Shown here: one piece after another, positions 1 to 7,511 of the stretch
Layout: each line of letters begins with the position of its first letter
Position numbering within the stretch: the stretch's first letter is position 1
Assembly (NCBI GenBank): GCA_945872015.1
Contig: CAMBYJ010000062.1
Span: forward strand, 1 to 8,799
Source: Chitinophaga pinensis
Lineage (GTDB): Bacteria > Bacteroidota > Bacteroidia > AKYH767-A > OLB10
Length of the DNA stretch: 8,799 bases
Direction: 5' to 3'
Made by a program: the position numbers and the translations under genes
The notes under the pieces: generated by a model
Told to the model about the DNA's origin: nothing
What the model saw: the letters and a program-made list of their open reading frames with translations, nothing else
Databases searched by the model: none

Positions 1-714
1 AAACAAACAAAAGTTACGCAACCTTCTATCTTCATTCACTCAGTTGTTTTAGCAAAAACATTAGGCGAGAGCTTTATGCCGGATATGGTTGCAGGTCACT
101 CGCTTGGAGAATTTTCTGCATTAACTGCGAATGGCACGCTATCGTTTGAAGATGGATTACGATTAGTAATTGAGCGTGCTAATGCAATGCAGGCGGCATG
201 TGAAGCAGTACCCGGAACGATGGCCGCAGTATTAGCTTTAGATGATGCTAAAGTAGAAGAGATTTGTGCAGGCATCGACAAAGTTGTTGTTGCTGCTAAT
301 TATAATTGCCCGGGACAATTAGTAATTTCAGGTTCATTAGAAGGCGTTAAAGAAGCATGCGAGCAAATGACTGCTGCTGGTGCTAAAAGAGCTTTATTAC
401 TTCCTGTAGGTGGTGCATTTCATAGTCCTTTAATGGAACCAGCACGAGAGCGACTAGCTGCAGCGATTGAAGCAACAGCATTCAATACTCCTAGCTGTGC
501 AATCTATCAGAATGTAACTGCGATGCCTCACCGCAATGCAGATGAAGTTAAAAGAAATCTTATTGCACAATTGACAGCTCCTGTTCGTTGGACACAATCT
601 GTTCAGAATATGGTTACTGATGGTGCAACTACATTTATTGAAGTTGGACCAGGTAAAGTTTTACAAGGATTAGTTAAAAAAATACATAAAGAAGCAGAAG
701 TTTTATCTGCTTAA
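1..714 (+). CDS. fabD: Malonyl-CoA:ACP transacylase FabD, 5'-truncated
   Basis: The reading frame is open from base 1 and ends in TAA at 712-714. About 237 residues are present, and roughly the first 60-70 of a normal ~300-residue protein lie outside the window. FabD moves malonyl groups from CoA to acyl carrier protein in the cytoplasm, supplying fatty-acid elongation. The nucleophile motif GHSLGEF is visible with the serine codon at 100-102. The other family residues are in place: an arginine in RLVIERANAMQ, the catalytic histidine in GGAFHSPLM (codon 421-423), and the glutamine of GPGKVLQGL (codon 664-666) near the C-terminus. The internal ATG at 76 lies inside the conserved core (just before the nucleophile loop) and is not the true start. 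purB follows 12 nt downstream, so the two may share a transcript. Family assignment is secure. Confidence 0.97.
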   Translation, partial: KQTKVTQPSIFIHSVVLAKTLGESFMPDMVAGHSLGEFSALTANGTLSFEDGLRLVIERANAMQAACEAVPGTMAAVLALDDAKVEEICAGIDKVVVAANYNCPGQLVISGSLEGVKEACEQMTAAGAKRALLLPVGGAFHSPLMEPARERLAAAIEATAFNTPSCAIYQNVTAMPHRNADEVKRNLIAQLTAPVRWTQSVQNMVTDGATTFIEVGPGKVLQGLVKKIHKEAEVLSA

Positions 715-726
715 GATTATACAATC

Positions 727-2079
727 ATGGAATTAAATTCACTGAATGCAATATCTCCTGTTGATGGTCGCTATTTTAAAGTATGCGAACCACTCACACA
801 TTATTTTTCAGAAGAGGCATTAATCAAATACAGAGTAAAAGTAGAAGTCGAATATTTTATTGCACTTTGCGAATTACCATTAGCCCAATTAAAATCTGTA
901 CCGGCAGATTGCTATGCAAGTCTTAGAAAACTATATGAAGAGTTTTCAAGTGATGATGCAATGCGTATTAAGACAATTGAGCGAACAACTAATCACGATG
1001 TAAAAGCAGTGGAGTATTTTTTAAAGGAAGAATTTGATAAGTTGAATTTAAGTGAATACAAAGAATTTATTCATTTCGGATTAACAAGTCAGGATATAAA
1101 CAATACCTCTATTCCACTTTCTGTTCAGGAAGCATTGCAAAATGTTTATTATAGGGAGTTAAATCAGTTATTAGAAAAGTTACAAGAGTTAAGCACCGCA
1201 TGGAAAGGAATTCCAATGCTTGCACGTACACATGGTCAGCCAGCCTCTCCTACTCAACTAGGAAAAGAGATTTATATTTTCAAACATCGAATAGAACAAC
1301 AATTAATACAGTTGCAGGAAATTCCTAATACAGCCAAGTTTGGGGGTGCAACGGGTAACTTTAATGCTCACATGGTTGCCTATCCGCAATTTGACTGGGA
1401 AAATTTCGCAAATAAATTTGTTCTGACATTAGGATTAAAGCGTTCGCCTTATACTACTCAGATTGAATCATACGATAACATGGCAGCATTGTTTGATGCT
1501 ATGAAGCGTATTAACACCATATTGATTGATTTAAGCAGAGATATCTGGACCTACATCTCAATGAATTACTTCACGCAAAAAGTAGTAGCTAACGAAGTAG
1601 GATCATCAGCTATGCCTCACAAAGTAAATCCTATTGACTTTGAAAATGCAGAAGGAAACTTAGGTTTATCGAATTCGATTTTAGAACACCTTGCAGCAAA
1701 ACTTCCAGTATCCAGATTACAACGCGACTTAACAGACTCGACAGTTTTAAGAAATATCGGAGTTCCTTTTGCACATATTTCAATAGCATTGGCATCGTTA
1801 AACAAAGGGTTAAATAAAATCAGCGTTAACGAAACAGTTATTCATACTGACTTAGAAAACAATTGGGCCGTTGTAGCAGAGGCGATTCAAACAATTTTAC
1901 GAAGAGAGTCTTATCCTAATCCGTATGAAGCTTTAAAGTCGCTAACACGTACGGGAGAAAAAATCAACGAGCAGACAATAAAAGATTTCATTAAGACCTT
2001 AAATGTAAGCGAGGAAATCAAAAGTGAACTTTCGAAGATTACCCCTCATAATTATATCGGGATTAGTTACCACTATTAA
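727..2079 (+). CDS. purB: Adenylosuccinate lyase PurB
   Basis: This 450-residue protein is close in length to E. coli PurB (456) and collinear with it from MELxSLxAxSPVDGRY onward. It catalyses two fumarate-releasing steps in purine synthesis: SAICAR to AICAR, and adenylosuccinate to AMP. It belongs to the fumarase/aspartase superfamily. Visible signatures are KTIERTTNHDVKAVEY (residues 82-97), TSQDINN (120-126), ARTHGQP with the active-site histidine at 169, and the flexible catalytic loop GSSAMPHKVNP (292-302) with the serine pair 293-294. The RDLTDSTVLRN block (333-343) is typical of the E. coli-like PurB subgroup, as opposed to the shorter B. subtilis type. It starts 12 nt after fabD with no clear Shine-Dalgarno and is probably read from the same transcript. 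Nothing is truncated or missing. Confidence 0.98.
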   Translation: MELNSLNAISPVDGRYFKVCEPLTHYFSEEALIKYRVKVEVEYFIALCELPLAQLKSVPADCYASLRKLYEEFSSDDAMRIKTIERTTNHDVKAVEYFLKEEFDKLNLSEYKEFIHFGLTSQDINNTSIPLSVQEALQNVYYRELNQLLEKLQELSTAWKGIPMLARTHGQPASPTQLGKEIYIFKHRIEQQLIQLQEIPNTAKFGGATGNFNAHMVAYPQFDWENFANKFVLTLGLKRSPYTTQIESYDNMAALFDAMKRINTILIDLSRDIWTYISMNYFTQKVVANEVGSSAMPHKVNPIDFENAEGNLGLSNSILEHLAAKLPVSRLQRDLTDSTVLRNIGVPFAHISIALASLNKGLNKISVNETVIHTDLENNWAVVAEAIQTILRRESYPNPYEALKSLTRTGEKINEQTIKDFIKTLNVSEEIKSELSKITPHNYIGISYHY

Positions 2080-2102
2080 TATCTTTTATTTATTGTAAAT
2101 AC

Positions 2103-2110
2103 TATATTTG
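2103..2110 (+). promoter_or_regulatory. Possible -7 box of a Bacteroidota promoter (EamA gene)
   Basis: TATATTTG matches the Bacteroidota housekeeping -7 consensus TAnnTTTG and lies 15 nt before the ATG of the transporter gene. No convincing TTTG or TTG -33 box is present at the usual 17-23 nt upstream, where the sequence is only T-rich. If used, the transcript would have a leader of roughly 10-12 nt. Confidence 0.4.
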
Positions 2111-2126
2111 CGAAAATAATTCGCAA
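2108..2126. repeat. Inverted repeat overlapping promoter box and start codon
   Basis: TTGCGAA, 5 nt, TTCGCAA forms a perfect 7-bp inverted repeat. It begins inside the TATATTTG box and ends on the A of the transporter's start codon. It could be a binding site for a repressor, or a small hairpin hiding the start. It is short and could be chance. Confidence 0.45.
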
Positions 2127-2977
2127 TGTCTTTTCTTTTTCTGTTTTTCGGGATGATGTGTTTTGGAGTCAGCAACTGCTTATGGCGTGACTTACAAATA
2201 AAGTATAGTAACTTTCAAATTTTATTTGCGAGAAGTACAATAACGATATTAATTTTAATTCTTATTGATTTATCATTTGAAGGAAGCAACATTCTTACAA
2301 TCGATAATGCATTTCAACAATTTATATACTCTTCACCTTGGATATTAATAAGCCTATTGGGACTATTATTTTTCATTCAATCGGTCAAATATCAAGCAAG
2401 TGGCTTATCGGGTGCTGTAGTATTATGGAGCACCTTATTTGGAGTTCTTTTTTCAAAAGCATTTGACAAGAGTCCGCTACCCGATACCTTCGGCTTAGTT
2501 ATCGCACTTTATTTGATTGGCTTATCTCTTATTGATAAGAATATTATGAAGGCCAGCTTGCCAGGAAGAGGAACATTGATGGCTTTAGGAGCAGGATTAT
2601 GCTGGGCTTTAGCAAGCAGAGGATTCAAAACGGGTATTTCAGCAACAAACCCAATAGTATTTGCATTGTTTCAAGAAGCTACGGTTTTAATCATTGCAAT
2701 AATGGTGCTTTTCTATCAAAAGAAATTTTCTGGTCTTAACTATAAATTATCCAACAAAATTTTTGTTGATGTTCTGCTTCTTGCATTACTAACTGTTGGA
2801 GGAATCATGGGTACTAATCTCGCTTTAAAAAGCAGCACACTGATTTATTTTACATTGATAAGCGCAGTACAACCTGCAGCAACAGTAATTGTCTCTAAAT
2901 TTATTCAGAAAGAAGAAATCAATAGCCGACAAATAATTGGAGCTGGGATATTAATTATAGCTGCATCAATAGTCTGA
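2126..2977 (+). CDS. EamA/DMT-superfamily transporter
   Basis: This is a hydrophobic 283-residue protein with about ten membrane segments, approximately at 2-19, 32-49, 71-87, 92-112, 121-137, 147-165, 176-197, 212-234, 238-260 and 269-283. That is the duplicated 5+5 helix layout of EamA-type drug/metabolite transporters. The motif GTLMALGAGLCWALASRGF (about 149-167) opens the second repeat, and SAVQPAATVIVSKFIQKEEI (247-266) is the characteristic end of EamA domains, where a membrane-embedded proline is followed by an acidic pair before the last helix. Members export amino acids, nucleotides or other metabolites, but the sequence does not indicate a substrate here. It lies 46 nt after purB with its own promoter-like box, and 43 nt before the ethanolamine permease in the same direction. 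A role connected with ethanolamine is possible but rests only on position. Confidence 0.85.
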   Translation: MSFLFLFFGMMCFGVSNCLWRDLQIKYSNFQILFARSTITILILILIDLSFEGSNILTIDNAFQQFIYSSPWILISLLGLLFFIQSVKYQASGLSGAVVLWSTLFGVLFSKAFDKSPLPDTFGLVIALYLIGLSLIDKNIMKASLPGRGTLMALGAGLCWALASRGFKTGISATNPIVFALFQEATVLIIAIMVLFYQKKFSGLNYKLSNKIFVDVLLLALLTVGGIMGTNLALKSSTLIYFTLISAVQPAATVIVSKFIQKEEINSRQIIGAGILIIAASIV

Positions 2978-2986
2978 TATTTTTTC

Positions 2987-3017
2987 TTTGGCGATTATGG
3001 TAATTTGATTAGATTTG
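2987..3017 (+). promoter_or_regulatory. Bacteroidota-type promoter upstream of eat-eutBC
   Basis: TTTG (2987-2990), a 19-nt spacer, and TAGATTTG (3010-3017) match the TTTG-N(17-23)-TAnnTTTG pattern of the Bacteroidota housekeeping sigma factor. Transcription would begin a few bases downstream, at or next to the ATG at 3021. The message could therefore be leaderless or nearly so. The box separates the ethanolamine genes from the EamA gene upstream. Confidence 0.55.
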
Positions 3018-3020
3018 AAA

Positions 3021-4334
3021 ATGTCAGAAACAACGGCACTCAAAAAATCATTAAGCGGAATTCATATATGGGCTTTAGCCGTTGGCCTTGTTATATCGGG
3101 AGAATATTTCGGATGGAATTATGGTTGGGCAAGTGGTGGTCCGATGGGAATGTTCATTGCAACAACTATCATCACCATTTTTTATTTATGCTTTGTATTT
3201 AGTTACACCGAACTCACAACAGCTTTACCAGATGCAGGTGGTCCGTTTACTTTTGCTGATAAAGCATTCGGAAGAAGAGTCGCCGTTTTTACAGGCTATG
3301 CAACTGTCGTTGAATTTGTATTGGCTACACCTGCTATTGCCATTGCCCTAGGAAGTTATGTTCACTTCTTACATCCTGCGCTTGACATAACGTTAGTTGC
3401 ATTATGTGCGTATGTATTATTTACCATCATCAATTTAATTGGCATAAAAGAAAGCGCTGCATTTACATTAATTGTAACGATACTCGCTATTGCAGAATTG
3501 CTCGTTTACATTGGAATTACATCGACTCATTACAATTCAAAAAATATTGCATTGATCAACACTTCAACATCGTTTAACGATGTTTTCTCTGCTATTCCTT
3601 TTGCAATCTGGTTATATCTCGCTATTGAAGGAGTCGCAATGGTATCCGAAGAAGTAAAAGATCCTAAAAAGAGTTTGCCAGTTGGATACATCTCAGGAAT
3701 TATTACGCTTTGCGTTCTTGCCATCGGTGTTATGTTCTTTACTTGCGCAGCTGTTCCTTGGCAACAACTAACTTCTATCGATTATCCATTGCCAGAGACA
3801 ATCGGCATATTACTAGGTAAAGGAAATAGTTTAACGATGCTAATTGCGGGCGTTGGAGTGTTTGGATTGATTGCTTCTTTCAATAGTATTATTACAAGTT
3901 ATTCAAGACAAATATTTGCTTTATCGAGAGCAGAGATTCTACCAAAGTCATTAGCACATATACATACACGTTATAAAACTCCTGACCTTGCATTATTAGC
4001 AGGTTTAGGAATTGGAGTTATCAGTATCTTTTCAGGAAAGACAAACGATTTAATTATTCTTTCTGCTATGGGGGCCACAAGCATGTACATTGTAAGCTTG
4101 TTTTCGTTATTCGCACTTCGAAAAAATAATCCATCATTGAATCGTCCGTTTTTAGTCCCTTACTACCCTATTGTACCAATGATTGCCTTAGTTCTTGGAA
4201 TAGTTTGTTTAATCGCTATGTTTTATTTTAATATTAAATTGGGTTGTGTTTTCTTTGTTGGAGGATTAATCACAATCGGACTACACGAAATAACTATCCA
4301 ACGTAAAAAGAATGTACAGGACACAGTTAAGTAA
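3021..4334 (+). CDS. eat: Ethanolamine permease (APC superfamily)
   Basis: A 437-residue polytopic membrane protein with about twelve hydrophobic segments, belonging to the amino acid-polyamine-organocation superfamily. The N-terminal block GIHIWALAVGLVISGEYFGW (13-32), followed by NYGWASGGPMG, then FSYTELTTALPDAGGPF and the AFGRRVAVFTGYATVVEFVLATPAIAIALG region, closely follows known ethanolamine permeases (Eat-type). SEEVKDPKKSLPVG and SYSRQIFALSRAEILPKSLAHI are standard APC cytoplasmic loops. It imports ethanolamine across the inner membrane, and the two genes that follow encode the lyase that consumes it, which supports the substrate call. I chose the ATG at 3021 over an in-frame TTG at 3015 because the TTG lies inside the promoter box. 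The 3' end overlaps eutB by 23 nt, so translation of the two is probably coupled. Confidence 0.93.
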   Translation: MSETTALKKSLSGIHIWALAVGLVISGEYFGWNYGWASGGPMGMFIATTIITIFYLCFVFSYTELTTALPDAGGPFTFADKAFGRRVAVFTGYATVVEFVLATPAIAIALGSYVHFLHPALDITLVALCAYVLFTIINLIGIKESAAFTLIVTILAIAELLVYIGITSTHYNSKNIALINTSTSFNDVFSAIPFAIWLYLAIEGVAMVSEEVKDPKKSLPVGYISGIITLCVLAIGVMFFTCAAVPWQQLTSIDYPLPETIGILLGKGNSLTMLIAGVGVFGLIASFNSIITSYSRQIFALSRAEILPKSLAHIHTRYKTPDLALLAGLGIGVISIFSGKTNDLIILSAMGATSMYIVSLFSLFALRKNNPSLNRPFLVPYYPIVPMIALVLGIVCLIAMFYFNIKLGCVFFVGGLITIGLHEITIQRKKNVQDTVK

Positions 4335-5685
4335 TCATATTTACAATTTCGATTCGCTACGAACATTGCTTGCCAAAGCAACGCCGTTAAGAAGTGGTGA
4401 TGTACTAGCAGGCGTTTGTGCTAACAGTTACGAAGAACGAATTGCTGCACAGATTGCATTATCGAATGTTCCTCTAAAAAACTTTTTAAATGAAGTAGTC
4501 ATCGATTATGAAAAAGATGATATCACTCGATTGATTATTGACTCACATGATGCAATTGCGTTTACACCAATATCACATTTAACAGTTGGAGGATTTCGTG
4601 ATTGGCTTTTATCTACGGAAGTAACGAATGAAATTATTCATGCGGTTGCCAATGGAATTACACCAGAAATGGCAGCAGCAGTGAGTAAGATTATGTCACT
4701 GCAAGATTTAATTTTAGTTGCACAAAAAATAGAAGTCGTAACAAAATTCAGAACTACAGTTGGATTAAAAGGAAGATTTTCAACACGACTGCAGCCGAAT
4801 CATCCAAATGATGATAATAAAGGAATCATGGCTTCTACATTAGATGGACTTTTATTTGGATGTGGAGATGCAGTGATTGGAATTAATCCTGTTAGTGAGA
4901 GCGAAGAAATTGTTACTTCGATTTTATCAATGCTAGAAGAATTACGATTGAAATTTGAAATCCCAATGCAATCGTGTGTACTTGCGCATTACACACTAAC
5001 AAAAAATATTCTTGATAAAGCTCCTGTAGATTTGATCTTTCAGTCGATAGCAGGAACACAAAAAGCTAACGAATCGTTTGGAGTAAACTTGCATGAACTG
5101 CAAGAAGCAAATGATGCTGTATTATCATTGAATAGAAATCCTTATTCGAAGCAAGTATTTTATTTTGAAACAGGACAAGGGACAGCATTATCGGCTAATG
5201 CAAATGCAATGATTGACCAGCAAACATGTGAAGTTCGTGCATATGCTGTTGCAAGAAAGTTCAATCCCTTTTTAGTAAATTCTGTTGTTGGATTTATTGG
5301 GCCTGAATATTTATACAACGGAAAACAAATTATTCGTGCAGGATTAGAAGATCATTTCTGTGGTAAGCTACTCGGACTTCCAATGGGCATTGATGTATGT
5401 TACACGAATCATGCTGATTGCGATCAGGATGATATGGACAATCTAAATACTTTATTAGCTGCTGCCAATTGTAATTTTACGATGGCTGTTCCAGGGTCTG
5501 ACGATATCATGCTTCAATATCAAAGCACGTCTTATAACGATGCGGCCTATGTGCGAAAAGTATTTAATCGTAAGCCTGCACCTGAGTTTGAATTATGGTT
5601 GAAAAAAATGGGAATCTTTAATTCGGATGGAGAGTTAACGAGCGCAAATGAAGATATCAAGAAACTTTTAAATCACCTTTCGTAA
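4312..5685 (+). CDS. eutB: Ethanolamine ammonia-lyase large subunit EutB
   Basis: A 457-residue protein matching the TIM-barrel catalytic subunit of ethanolamine ammonia-lyase (E. coli EutB is 453). With EutC and adenosylcobalamin it converts ethanolamine to acetaldehyde and ammonia by a radical mechanism. By alignment from memory with E. coli EutB, the substrate-pocket residues are all retained one position earlier: Arg159 and Gln161 in RLQPN, Asn192 in GINPV, Glu286 in YFETGQG, and Asp361 before VCYTNHAD. Other family blocks are LRSGDVLAGV (26-35), LFGCGDAVIG (181-190), FIGPEYLYN (328-336) and IIRAGLEDHF (340-349). The start at 4312 lies inside the 3' end of eat and gives an N-terminus of the usual length. 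The stop codon directly abuts the ATG of eutC. No truncation is seen. Confidence 0.97.
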   Translation: MYRTQLSNHIYNFDSLRTLLAKATPLRSGDVLAGVCANSYEERIAAQIALSNVPLKNFLNEVVIDYEKDDITRLIIDSHDAIAFTPISHLTVGGFRDWLLSTEVTNEIIHAVANGITPEMAAAVSKIMSLQDLILVAQKIEVVTKFRTTVGLKGRFSTRLQPNHPNDDNKGIMASTLDGLLFGCGDAVIGINPVSESEEIVTSILSMLEELRLKFEIPMQSCVLAHYTLTKNILDKAPVDLIFQSIAGTQKANESFGVNLHELQEANDAVLSLNRNPYSKQVFYFETGQGTALSANANAMIDQQTCEVRAYAVARKFNPFLVNSVVGFIGPEYLYNGKQIIRAGLEDHFCGKLLGLPMGIDVCYTNHADCDQDDMDNLNTLLAAANCNFTMAVPGSDDIMLQYQSTSYNDAAYVRKVFNRKPAPEFELWLKKMGIFNSDGELTSANEDIKKLLNHLS

Positions 5686-6426
5686 ATGTCGATTAAAAAA
5701 TCTGAATCCTCATTAATACAGCGTTCTGAATTAAAACAATTCACGAATGCACGAGTAGCATTGAGAACAAGTGGAGTATCGCTATGTACTGAAGAGATGC
5801 TTGCTTTTAAATTAGCGCATGCAAGAGCTGTGGATGCTGTTTGGACAGATTGGAACAGTACTACAATCAGCAATGAGTTAAAGTCATTAGGAATTGAAAG
5901 TTTGTTAATCGAAAGTGAAGCGGGGAGCCGGTTGCATTACGTGCAGAATCCGCAAAGTGGTTGTAACGTAAATGTAAAATCGCAGGAGATCATTCAATCA
6001 TTAAAAAATGAAAATGCAATTGCAATTATATTGGCCGATGGATTATCTCCGATTGCAGCGCAAGAACAAGGAAGTAAATTAATTGCTTGCTTAATGGAAG
6101 AGCTTCGTACATTATCAATGAACATGCATCCAATTTTTATATGTTCCAACGGGAGAGTTGCAATTGGTGATTCAATTGGCGAAATAACAAAAAGTAAAAT
6201 TGCTATTGTAATTATTGGCGAGCGTCCAGGACTTACAACACCTGAGAGCTTAGGAATGTACATTACGTTGAATCCAACAAACGAATCGACCAATGCCAAC
6301 AGAAATTGTATCTCTAATATTCATCCGGAAGGATTAAGCATCGAACAAGCTTCGAACGAATGTAAACAGCTGATAGAAAAAATGCTGAAGCATAACACTT
6401 CAGGCTATCAACTAAACTCGAAATAA
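5686..6426 (+). CDS. eutC: Ethanolamine ammonia-lyase small subunit EutC
   Basis: A 246-residue subunit that binds adenosylcobalamin together with EutB. Family blocks in order are NARVALRTSGVSL (21-33), FKLAHARAVDAV (41-52), ADGLSPIAAQEQ (117-128), GRVAIGDSIGE (156-166), IGERPGLTTPESLGMY (177-192) and NCISNIHPEGLS (207-218). It is about 50 residues shorter than the enterobacterial protein (295). The shortfall is mostly in the N-terminal extension before the conserved helix, and all core blocks remain, so it looks functional. Its ATG begins on the base after the eutB stop (TAA ATG), a zero-gap arrangement that suits a 1:1 complex. The gene ends 11 nt from the convergent stop of the Fe-S protein gene. 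No eutA reactivase or aldehyde dehydrogenase follows within the window. Confidence 0.96.
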   Translation: MSIKKSESSLIQRSELKQFTNARVALRTSGVSLCTEEMLAFKLAHARAVDAVWTDWNSTTISNELKSLGIESLLIESEAGSRLHYVQNPQSGCNVNVKSQEIIQSLKNENAIAIILADGLSPIAAQEQGSKLIACLMEELRTLSMNMHPIFICSNGRVAIGDSIGEITKSKIAIVIIGERPGLTTPESLGMYITLNPTNESTNANRNCISNIHPEGLSIEQASNECKQLIEKMLKHNTSGYQLNSK

Positions 6427-6437
6427 AAAATTCGCTT

Positions 6438-7166
6438 TTAATTCCAGCCGCTGGCTAATACATCTGCAAGATGCGCCACTTTAATTGGCCAGTTATTTTT
6501 CTTGATGATGGAATCAAAATGCATAAGGCAATCCATATCAGTCGATATTATTGTATCAGCACCAGCAGCCATAAAATCTTGAATAATTTTACTTCCAATC
6601 TCTACAGCCAGCTTTTCGTTATTGCGATCGAGTCCACCACTCATGCCACAACAAGTATAAGCAGAAGGCGTATCAATCAACGTGAGCTCACGTACTTTAC
6701 TTAAGAGTAATCGAGGAGCAGACTTTATTTTCAATTCATGTACAGCCTTACATGCATCAAACATCACGGCCTTGGCATTATAACGGGCACCTATATCCGA
6801 AGCATTCATCACATTGACTAAAAAATCGGAAAGCTCAAACATATGCTTCTGCACCGACTTATACTGATTATGCATTGATGAATTATGAAACAAAGCAGGA
6901 TACTGACATTTTACTGTTGATGTACAAGCAGCTCCTGGACAAACGATATAACGGTCGTGCTGTAGCTCCATAATAAGCTTCTCACCTACTTCTTTGCAGT
7001 GATCCCAGTAACCATCTTCAAATGCAATTCGACCACAACAGGTCTGATCTGCATTATACTGGACATCGCATCCTAAGCGCTCTAATACTTTAATCATGTT
7101 ATGAGCTACATCAGGATAATACTGATCAATAAGACAAGGAATGAAGATATCGACTTTTAAATGCAT
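6438..7166 (-). CDS. LutA/YkgE-type (Fe-S)-binding protein with two CCG domains
   Basis: This 242-residue protein has two cysteine-rich (CCG) domains like those of LutA/YkgE and heterodisulfide-reductase subunits. Domain 1 has Cys11 (FIPC), Cys43-Cys44 (QTCCGR) and Cys76/Cys81 (VCPGAAC). Domain 2 has Cys139 (FDACKAVHEL), Cys172-Cys173 (YTCCGM) and Cys213 (STDMDCLMH). The spacing (C-x31-CC-x36-C, then C-x32-CC-x39-C) is as expected for binding Fe-S clusters. In Bacillus, LutA works with LutB and LutC in L-lactate oxidation, but neither partner is in this window, so the role here is probably electron transfer in an oxidoreductase whose other parts are elsewhere. The ATG at 7166 was preferred to an in-frame TTG at 7175, because the family usually begins three or four residues before the xxIFIPC strand. 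It is convergent with eutC and lies 60 nt downstream of the HTH gene. Confidence 0.88.
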   Translation of the reverse strand: MHLKVDIFIPCLIDQYYPDVAHNMIKVLERLGCDVQYNADQTCCGRIAFEDGYWDHCKEVGEKLIMELQHDRYIVCPGAACTSTVKCQYPALFHNSSMHNQYKSVQKHMFELSDFLVNVMNASDIGARYNAKAVMFDACKAVHELKIKSAPRLLLSKVRELTLIDTPSAYTCCGMSGGLDRNNEKLAVEIGSKIIQDFMAAGADTIISTDMDCLMHFDSIIKKNNWPIKVAHLADVLASGWN

Positions 7167-7172
7167 GGAGGT

Positions 7173-7180
7173 CAAAAATA
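7173..7180 (-). promoter_or_regulatory. Weak -7-like box before the Fe-S protein gene
   Basis: Read on the minus strand, TATTTTTG fits TAnnTTTG and ends 6 nt before the ATG at 7166. No TTTG or TTG box stands at 19-20 nt upstream, and the region is T-rich enough for such a match to arise by chance. It would allow this gene to be read separately from the upstream regulator operon. Confidence 0.25.
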
Positions 7181-7226
7181 ATTAAATGATTTGGTAATTT
7201 GAAGCTTTGAAAATGGTCTTTTGATT

Positions 7227-7511
7227 TTACAAATGAATGTATGATTTGATAGTTGTAACATACCGTTCAAAAGCTTTGAGTCCTTTAGCAGTCAATTTAC
7301 ATGTCGTGACTGGGTACTTACCTTTAAAGCCTTTTTTGATAGAAACATATCCAGCTTTTTGTAATTTATCGAGTTGCAGACTTAAATTTCCTGCGGATGT
7401 ATTCGTCTTTTGTTTCAGATAAACGAACTCCGCTTCTTCTAATCCAACCAATAGTGAAACAATGGACAGGCGAAGCTGTGAATGCAGAATTGGATCAAGG
7501 TCTTTAAACAC
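7227..7511 (-). CDS. Winged-helix transcriptional regulator (HTH_34 type)
   Basis: A 94-residue single-domain DNA-binding protein. It opens with LDPILHSQLRLSIVSLL (5-21), continues with a helix-turn-helix including TSAGNLSLQLDKLQKAGYV (38-56), a basic wing KKGFKGKYPVTTCKLT (59-74) and a last helix AKGLKAFERYV (75-85). This is the usual form of the HTH_34 winged-helix family, related to the MarR/PadR/ArsR fold. No ligand or metal site is evident. The start is a GTG at 7509-7511, and no ATG exists in the first part of the frame. It overlaps the stop codon of the upstream membrane-protein gene by 8 nt, so translation is probably coupled. Small regulators placed this way often control their own operon, and the palindrome in the operon promoter is the natural candidate target. 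That regulation is inferred. Confidence 0.88.
   Translation of the reverse strand: MFKDLDPILHSQLRLSIVSLLVGLEEAEFVYLKQKTNTSAGNLSLQLDKLQKAGYVSIKKGFKGKYPVTTCKLTAKGLKAFERYVTTIKSYIHL

Noticed and set aside
3015..3020. TTG start two codons upstream for eat
   Set aside because: The TTG is part of the TAGATTTG promoter box, and an ATG follows at 3021.
5994..6299. 101-codon open frame antisense to eutC
   Set aside because: It lies fully within the conserved eutC coding sequence, has no family features, and is a shadow of the real frame.
6427..6437. Bidirectional terminator between eutC and the Fe-S gene
   Set aside because: Only 11 nt with a run of A and of T and no stable stem. Not enough to call.
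7167..7175. TTG start three codons upstream for the Fe-S protein
   Set aside because: ATG at 7166 gives the normal N-terminus for the family and the TTG overlaps a promoter-like box.
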